From NCBI GenBank assembly GCA_002320595.1, contig DCKB01000044.1, forward strand, positions 10,596 through 74,595: 64,000 nucleotides of DNA. The letters run 5' to 3'. Below the pieces are notes generated by a model. The model was not told the origin of the DNA and did no database searches. It saw nothing but the letters and a program-made list of their open reading frames with translations. Made by a program: the position numbers and the translations under genes. This DNA is from Christensenella sp. UBA1685 (GTDB lineage Bacteria > Bacillota > Clostridia > Christensenellales > CAG-138). Shown here piece by piece: positions 59,395-64,000 of this stretch. How positions within the stretch are numbered: position 1 is the first letter of the stretch; each line of letters begins with the position of its first letter.

Positions 59395-60642
59395 ATGGAA
59401 TATATGACGGCACAGGAGGCGGCAAAGCTTTGGGGCATATCCGATAGGAGAGTGCGGATTCTCTGCCCGGAAGGAAAGGTAGAGGGAGCCGAAAAGATAG
59501 GCAAATCCTACCGTATTCCCGCAGACGCAAAAAAGCCCACTGATGGTCGCGCCGCAAAAGAGAATTACGAACTTCGATACCTCAAATGGGATGATACCGT
59601 GATTGGAACAATCAATCCGTCAAATGAGGTCAACTTTACTGCACCTAATTTTAACAATGTCGTATCGCTTTATACGCACGGTACGACCTACTGGTCTGCG
59701 GAGCAGTTTACGGAGTTCCTTTCAGAGCGTGTTGTCAGCCGTGACCGCAGGGATATTGAAAGAATCCTGTTCCGTTGTGGACTTTCCCATTATGACGTTC
59801 AACAAATTGCGGAAATCACGCATGGCATTCACCCCAAAGACCTGCTATGGATCGCAAATAAAAAGAGCGACACGCTCTCATCGACAATGACCGCTGTGTT
59901 CGCTTCCGTCTTTCATCAAAAGATCGACTTGCAGGGCGACAGCCTAGATACGCCGGAGGGCTATAACATCAAACGCTACGGCGTTATGGATGGCAGATAC
60001 GGTATCTATAAGCAGCGCATCAACCCGCTTGTCACAGATGTGGAATCGGAGATTGCCGTTTATCTTCTCGCAAAACGCTTAGGCGTTCCTTGCTGTCCCG
60101 CTGTTCGTGCAGATAAAAATACCGTGTTTTCGGTTTTCCTCTACGACTTCTCAAAGGAGTACGTCGTTCATTTCCGTCGCTTCTTTAACGGTAGGCGCGG
60201 AGATAACGAGTATCAGAATTTGATAAATGTACGCCCACAGTATAGGGACGATATCGCCCAAATGATATTCCTTGACTTCATCACGCGGCAGGACGACCGC
60301 CATTTATCCAACATTGCAGTTAAGATCAGCGGAAAAGAGGAAAGCTTTTATCCACTGTACGATAATGGGCGGAGCTTGTTCTATGAGGATACTGAGGATA
60401 TGGTGCAAAATGCGGTGAGCGACGTTGCCGGATATGCCACGACCTTTGGATATTCCGGGACATATTGGGATTATGTACAGGAGATAACGAGGTACAACGG
60501 CAATTTCAAGGACTTGATCGACCTTTCGGTTACAAAGGATGAAGTGGCTGCTATTTTAAATGAAGCGGGCTTCAAGGGGTATCGCTTTGACGGTGCGTTA
60601 GAGTGGATATGGAAGACGATTAGTATGATTAAGCGCCTGTGA
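59395..60642 (+). CDS. HipA-like kinase with N-terminal HTH domain
   Basis: 415 residues. Residues 4-52 are an HTH nearly identical in pattern to that of the Fic protein (WGISDRRVRILCPEGKVEG, ending PTDGR). The remainder resembles HipA/CtkA-type Ser/Thr kinases: a catalytic loop RQDDRHLSN at about 298-306 with the Asp-x-x-x-x-Asn pattern, and a metal-binding LYDNGRSL near 320-327. HipA toxins phosphorylate translation factors such as GltX; here no separate HipB gene is present, and the fused HTH would take that role. Start ATG 59395 behind AAGGTGAG. The C-terminus is intact. Confidence 0.78.
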   Translation: MEYMTAQEAAKLWGISDRRVRILCPEGKVEGAEKIGKSYRIPADAKKPTDGRAAKENYELRYLKWDDTVIGTINPSNEVNFTAPNFNNVVSLYTHGTTYWSAEQFTEFLSERVVSRDRRDIERILFRCGLSHYDVQQIAEITHGIHPKDLLWIANKKSDTLSSTMTAVFASVFHQKIDLQGDSLDTPEGYNIKRYGVMDGRYGIYKQRINPLVTDVESEIAVYLLAKRLGVPCCPAVRADKNTVFSVFLYDFSKEYVVHFRRFFNGRRGDNEYQNLINVRPQYRDDIAQMIFLDFITRQDDRHLSNIAVKISGKEESFYPLYDNGRSLFYEDTEDMVQNAVSDVAGYATTFGYSGTYWDYVQEITRYNGNFKDLIDLSVTKDEVAAILNEAGFKGYRFDGALEWIWKTISMIKRL

Positions 60643-60818
60643 CTACAAACACAGCGAGTTCTCCTCTTGTATAGATGCAGACAATATAATCTATTAGCCA
60701 GCACTAGCACAGCATTGGCAAACGTTATTGAAAGCGGAATGAAATGCAGTCAAAAGCGACAATTAAAAGAAAAACACGACGCATAATATAACCATTATGG
60801 AAAAATATTGATTAGCAC

Positions 60819-60874
60819 TTGACGTTTTACAAAAAAAGTCCTAATATGTAAATGGATATACGGTCTCCGTATAT
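60819..60874 (+). promoter_or_regulatory. Promoter and inverted-repeat operator of the DUF5986-XRE/ImmA module
   Basis: TTGACG (60819-60824), 17 bases, TAATAT (60842-60847). Right at the expected transcription start lies ATATACGG-TCT-CCGTATAT (60856-60874), a perfect 8-bp dyad with 3-base centre, well placed for repression by the XRE-ImmA protein encoded second in the unit. Confidence 0.65.
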
Positions 60875-60883
60875 ACTAAAATA

Positions 60884-60896
60884 GCTAGGAGCTAGC
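60884..60896 (+). promoter_or_regulatory. Small hairpin enclosing the ribosome binding site
   Basis: GCTAG-GAG-CTAGC (60884-60896) sits directly before the ATG and its loop side contains the AGGAG Shine-Dalgarno sequence. Folding would hide the site, suggesting translational damping of this gene. Confidence 0.4.
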
Positions 60897-61664
60897 ATGG
60901 GACAATATTTACCTGAAATTTCTTCTGTTATAGCACAAGCATTTGCTAACAGCATATCAAATGCCGTTGGAGATGGAATTAATGAAGATGTCTTGAGCAA
61001 AGGTTTAATAACTCAAAACGGTAATCCAGGTCGCATTTGGGATATTTTGCATACCGACCTCGCGAATTCATTGGATCCCGCTTGTGTCGTAGCTAAACCA
61101 TCAAGACGTGGCGCGTGGAAAATACTTCCGGTGTTTGATAAACAAACGAGCATCTTGTTCTGCTGTATGCGTGAAAAGAACTTCTCATTGCTGTGCCATC
61201 GCAATTTGGCTAAACAGAAGAGACATTACTTATTTGCTTTGTCCAAGGCATTCAATAATGACCTGCCAAGTTTACAAGTGCGCCTTGATGTATTTCAAGA
61301 TAATAATAATGATGATTCAGATTTGGTTAAAGTGGCTATTGCTAGAATTACAGACGATCTTGGAATACCTGCAAACATTATCGAACGCCATGCATTAATA
61401 CTTTTTCATGCTGTCGACAATCAATTGCTAACTTTACGTTGTTGTGCGATTAATGGTATGTTTGAAATTGTGGATAGCATTAATTGGGATGAGTTTATAC
61501 CTGACATCTCTAGTGCAATTGTAGACACTGTTGAAGATGACATGGAAAAATCTCAGGCTTACAAGCCAAAACTTAAGCTTAAGGAGAAGGCTAAGAGTAG
61601 GATTGACCGGAAATCATCGATTGCTATCCATCAAGAAGAAGAGGAAAATAAAAATCTCGATTGA
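60897..61664 (+). CDS. DUF5986-like protein
   Basis: 255 residues with no catalytic motif I recognise. A folded N-terminal 200 residues (ILPVFDKQTSILFCCMREKNF; LVKVAIARITDDLGIPAN) is followed by a charged Lys/Glu-rich tail (KPKLKLKEKAKSRIDRK), likely flexible and possibly nucleic-acid binding. It resembles the DUF5986 family that accompanies ImmA/IrrE-type regulators in mobile elements. It is 25 bases before the XRE-ImmA gene in the same unit, suggesting a toxin- or substrate-like partner of that protease; this is an inference from position. Confidence 0.55.
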   Translation: MGQYLPEISSVIAQAFANSISNAVGDGINEDVLSKGLITQNGNPGRIWDILHTDLANSLDPACVVAKPSRRGAWKILPVFDKQTSILFCCMREKNFSLLCHRNLAKQKRHYLFALSKAFNNDLPSLQVRLDVFQDNNNDDSDLVKVAIARITDDLGIPANIIERHALILFHAVDNQLLTLRCCAINGMFEIVDSINWDEFIPDISSAIVDTVEDDMEKSQAYKPKLKLKEKAKSRIDRKSSIAIHQEEEENKNLD

Positions 61665-61689
61665 ATAGTCGGGAAGGAAATCATAAAAA

Positions 61690-62844
61690 ATGGAAAACAA
61701 AAAATTCAATGGTGATAGATTAAAGGCTGCCAGAATTTATAGGGGATATACTGTTGCGGAACTGGCAGAGAAACTTAGCTTGCAGCGTCAGACCGTATCT
61801 ATGTATGAGAATAATAAGATTAGCACTCCAGAATACTCCGTTATTCAAAATATGGGAAAAGAACTTGGTTTTCCGATTGAGTTTTTCTTGCAACCAAATT
61901 GTGTGTCTGTAAAAATGGGGTCGACATATTTCAGATCCCTACTAACGACGAGCAAAAAATACAGAAGTGAGCAAATTGAGCGAATTAATCTTATTGCTCA
62001 AGTATTCTCGTTTATCTCAGAGTATATTGATTTTCCTGGGACAAAGCTGCCCAGATATACAGGAAATGATCCCGAAGAAGCAGCAATGCTTCTCCGTTCA
62101 GAATGGGAAATTGGAGAAAAACCAATAGAGAACATAATATATTTGGTTGAGGAAAACGGGATATTTGTTTCAAGCTTTAAAGCAGAATCAAATTGCGTTG
62201 ATGCGTTTAGTCAACTCATTGATATTGATGGGGATAGTAAGTATATAATTGGCTACTCTGACAATAAAACAACTGCAGCAAGAATCCATTTTGATATTGC
62301 ACACGAATTAGGACACATACTGCTACACGAGTGGAGCGAAGATGTTGATGCATTGAGCAAAGAAGAGTTTAAAGATATTGAACATCAGGCCCATGCGTTT
62401 GCAGGCGCATTCTTATTACCTAGAGATGCGTTTTTAAAAGATTTGGGAATTTATGGGAATAACATCGATTACTACTGTGAACTTAAGAAAAAGTGGAGAG
62501 TATCTATATCCGCAATGATTCGACGTGCATATAATTTAGGTGCAATTTCACAATTTTCATACCAACAAATGATGCGTCTAATGCAGAAGCGTGGTATTAA
62601 GAAATTTGAACCCTTAGATGATATTCTAACTACTGCAGAACCGACGCTTTTTTATACAGCTGTAAATATACTCTTAGATCAAGGTGTTTTTACTGCAAAA
62701 GAGTTTGTCCAAGGCTTATCAATTGATTGCTCGCTGAGTCTAACCAGTTGCGAGATAGAAAGTTTGCTTGGATTGCCTAAAGGAATGCTTTTCTATGAAG
62801 ATAAGGTGCCTGAACATAGGCTTAATCTTCGCTTATTAAAATGA
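61690..62844 (+). CDS. XRE-ImmA/IrrE fusion: HTH regulator with metallopeptidase domain
   Basis: 384 residues. N-terminal XRE HTH at 8-65 (RIYRGYTVAELAEKLSLQRQTVSMYENN). The middle is an ImmA/IrrE zinc peptidase with HFDIAHELGHILLH (HExxH near residue 205) and the third ligand region EHQAHAFAGAFLLP. A C-terminal domain of about 100 residues follows. Such proteins cleave a repressor in response to stress, as ImmA does with ImmR in ICEBs1, and regulate element excision or a partner gene. The upstream operator at 60856-60874 is its probable site. Confidence 0.87.
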   Translation: MENKKFNGDRLKAARIYRGYTVAELAEKLSLQRQTVSMYENNKISTPEYSVIQNMGKELGFPIEFFLQPNCVSVKMGSTYFRSLLTTSKKYRSEQIERINLIAQVFSFISEYIDFPGTKLPRYTGNDPEEAAMLLRSEWEIGEKPIENIIYLVEENGIFVSSFKAESNCVDAFSQLIDIDGDSKYIIGYSDNKTTAARIHFDIAHELGHILLHEWSEDVDALSKEEFKDIEHQAHAFAGAFLLPRDAFLKDLGIYGNNIDYYCELKKKWRVSISAMIRRAYNLGAISQFSYQQMMRLMQKRGIKKFEPLDDILTTAEPTLFYTAVNILLDQGVFTAKEFVQGLSIDCSLSLTSCEIESLLGLPKGMLFYEDKVPEHRLNLRLLK

Positions 62845-62860
62845 TTGAAAGGAGAAGAAA

Positions 62861-63073
62861 ATGAAGCTCAAAAGGGCGAAAGAAACTGATACCGGTTTGA
62901 ATGTGGAATTTGTCAACACTGAAACGAATCGGCATATTGACTTAGATCATGTGATTACTCAAATCAACAAGGGAAATCCCAACTATGCCGGTTACATCAC
63001 AGTAACAAACCCAAATGGCACAACATACGTTAGATCGAAACCTGATGGTAGTCATAAAAACAACATAGAATAA
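62861..63073 (+). CDS. DUF3892 protein
   Basis: 70 residues, full-length DUF3892: LKRAKETDTGLNVEFVN near the N-terminus, the central NKGNPNYAGYITVTNPNGTTYVRS motif. It is a small strand-rich domain of unknown function, often on mobile elements. GAAAGGAG lies 8 bases upstream, and it is 16 bases after the ImmA gene, so part of the same transcript. Confidence 0.8.
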   Translation: MKLKRAKETDTGLNVEFVNTETNRHIDLDHVITQINKGNPNYAGYITVTNPNGTTYVRSKPDGSHKNNIE

Positions 63074-63155
63074 AGGGTGCTATCAAACTTGCCGCCTGTT
63101 ATGTACTAGCAGGCGGATTTTGTTTTACATGGAATCAAAAAAGGAGGACAACCAC

Positions 63156-63974
63156 ATGACCAAAGTAATCGCCCTCGCCAACCAGAAGGGTGGTGTGGGC
63201 AAAACGACTACGGCCGTTAATCTCGGTATCGGGCTTGCACGGCAGGGAAAGAAGGTGCTGCTCATAGACGCAGACGCACAGGGCAACCTGACGGATTCCC
63301 TCGGCTGGAACGAGCCGGATAAGCTTCCTGTTTCCCTTGCTACCATTATGAGCAAGGTTATCATGGAGGAGCCTATCGTGCCGGATGAAGGGATCTTGCA
63401 CCATGCGGAGGGCGTTGACCTCATGCCCGCAAATATCGAACTCTCCGCTATGGAGGTATCGCTTGTAAATATAATGAGCCGAGAAATCGTATTGCGGAAC
63501 TATCTGAATGAGGTCAAGGACAAGTACGATTATGTTCTCATTGACTGTATGCCAAGCTTGGGTATGGTTACGGTCAATGCGCTTGCGGCAGCTGACAGTG
63601 TAATCATTCCTGTGCAAAGCCACTATCTCCCCGCAAAGGGAATGAGCCAGCTTTTACAGACCATCAACCGCGTCAAAAAGAACATCAATCCCAACCTCAA
63701 AATCGAGGGCGCTTTGCTCACAATGGTGGATAACCGCACGAACTTTGCAAAGGAGATTTCGTCTTTGCTTCGTGATAGTTACGGAGATAAGCTTCGCATA
63801 TTCAAGACGGAGATACCCCTTGCCATCAAAGCAGCGGAAACCAGCGCCGAGGGCAAGAGCATCTATACCCACGACGCCCACGGCAAAGCGGCGGCGGCAT
63901 ACGAGGCTTTGACAAAGGAGGTGATGAGCGGTGGCAAGCAACGTGAGAAGCATGAAGCTGACCTCGCTCGATGA
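63156..63974 (+). CDS. parA: ParA-family partition ATPase
   Basis: 272 residues. Deviant Walker A ANQKGGVGKTTTAVNLG (about 8-24), LLIDADAQGNLTDSLG (A' and signature Lys/Asp), and DYVLIDCMPSLGMVTVNA Walker B. It segregates or stabilises the element with the ParB-like protein that starts 44 bases before its stop. The start at 63156 follows AAAAGGAGG; earlier in-frame codons at 63120 have no RBS. Codon usage is closer to the GC-rich chromosome than that of the ImmA gene. Confidence 0.9.
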   Translation: MTKVIALANQKGGVGKTTTAVNLGIGLARQGKKVLLIDADAQGNLTDSLGWNEPDKLPVSLATIMSKVIMEEPIVPDEGILHHAEGVDLMPANIELSAMEVSLVNIMSREIVLRNYLNEVKDKYDYVLIDCMPSLGMVTVNALAAADSVIIPVQSHYLPAKGMSQLLQTINRVKKNINPNLKIEGALLTMVDNRTNFAKEISSLLRDSYGDKLRIFKTEIPLAIKAAETSAEGKSIYTHDAHGKAAAAYEALTKEVMSGGKQREKHEADLAR

Positions 63975-64000
63975 TCTGTTCTCCACGGAGGAAAGCCGCG
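63931..64000 (+). CDS. parB: ParB-like protein, 5' end only
   Basis: GTG start at 63931 behind AAAGGAGG, overlapping parA by 44 bases and running out of the window after 23 codons (VASNVRSMKLTSLDDLFS and onwards). LDDLFS is the characteristic start of Clostridial ICE ParB/RepB-like proteins. The domain proper lies outside the window. Confidence 0.6.
   Translation, partial: MASNVRSMKLTSLDDLFSTEESR

Larger units (their letters stand above)
56448..64000. mobile_element. Integrated mobile element (left part; ICE/IME-like) disrupting feoB
   Basis: Begins where FeoB similarity stops. It carries genes foreign to the chromosomal context: Fic and HipA-like proteins, a decayed tyrosine integrase, an XRE-ImmA regulator, DUF5986, DUF3892, parA and parB. 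Base composition is visibly more AT-rich, especially 58.9-63.1 kb, with more A/T-ending codons. ParA/ParB on a non-plasmid insert is typical of integrative conjugative elements of Clostridia. The right end, transfer genes and any active recombinase lie outside the window, so the exact ends and class are not proven. Confidence 0.7.

Noticed and set aside
1..64000. CRISPR array, rRNA or tRNA genes
   Set aside because: No regularly spaced repeats and no recognisable cloverleaf or rRNA segments were found by eye on either strand; a tRNAscan or CRISPR search would settle it.

Overview
The window reads as a chromosome segment of a strictly anaerobic, probably gut-dwelling member of the Clostridia (Bacillota). 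The reasons are family content (labile-selenium xanthine dehydrogenase cluster, NhaC-type antiporter, FeoA/FeoB with the Clostridia-type Cys-rich insert, YtcJ-like amidohydrolases, Dpp-type peptide ABC operon), AGGAGG-type ribosome binding sites, sigma-A-type promoters and dense ATGA gene overlaps. Most of the window is GC-rich and tightly packed. From about 56.45 kb to the end it becomes an AT-richer integrated mobile element. No rRNA, tRNA or CRISPR array was seen.

Region by region. 1-4.9 kb: housekeeping genes (MtaD-like deaminase cut by the window start, HD hydrolase, permuted papain-like protein, XRE regulator pair, YbaK deacylase, HisJ/HisK-type phosphatase). 4.9-10.1 kb: a candidate small RNA with a near-consensus promoter and a 16-bp terminator, an NhaC antiporter, an Eis-like acetyltransferase, two small membrane/lipoprotein genes and a secreted-protein gene broken by one in-frame TAA. 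10.1-21.4 kb: a compact selenium-linked purine-catabolism locus, with regulator-ygeY-ygeW on the minus strand facing ssnA-ygfK-xdh-deoC on the plus strand. The plus-strand operon is preceded by a leader that contains an intrinsic terminator, so it may be controlled by attenuation. 21.5-30.7 kb: a MacB-like ABC system with an exported CARDB-like partner, a DUF5714 protein, a GH1 glycosidase, a YtcJ-type amidohydrolase and a lipoprotein serpin.

30.7-55 kb holds two LysR-controlled blocks that look like linked, unassigned catabolism. Block A is acylating aldehyde dehydrogenase, type I 3-dehydroquinate dehydratase, HMG-CoA-lyase-like enzyme and ThDP enzyme. Block B is YdiB-like quinate/shikimate dehydrogenase, a divergent EPSP-synthase-like protein, a five-gene Dpp transporter, MmgE/PrpD, an FAD oxidoreductase, a cysteine-desulfidase-like protein, an M20 amidohydrolase, a MalY/PatB beta C-S lyase, a DMT exporter and a TIM-barrel isomerase. 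The gene order suggests import of a conjugate, hydrolysis, C-S or C-N cleavage, and handling of an alicyclic (shikimate/quinate-like) acid whose ring or chain is opened and oxidised to CoA esters. This pathway is inferred, not shown.

55.1-64 kb: feoA and a feoB gene cut off in the middle of its membrane domain. The inserted element carries a Fic protein and a HipA-like kinase that share the same N-terminal HTH domain and the same TCGGAATAA promoter motif, a decayed tyrosine integrase, a DUF5986 / XRE-ImmA / DUF3892 module, and parA followed by the first codons of a parB-like gene. The element runs past the window end, so its right boundary and the rest of feoB are not visible.
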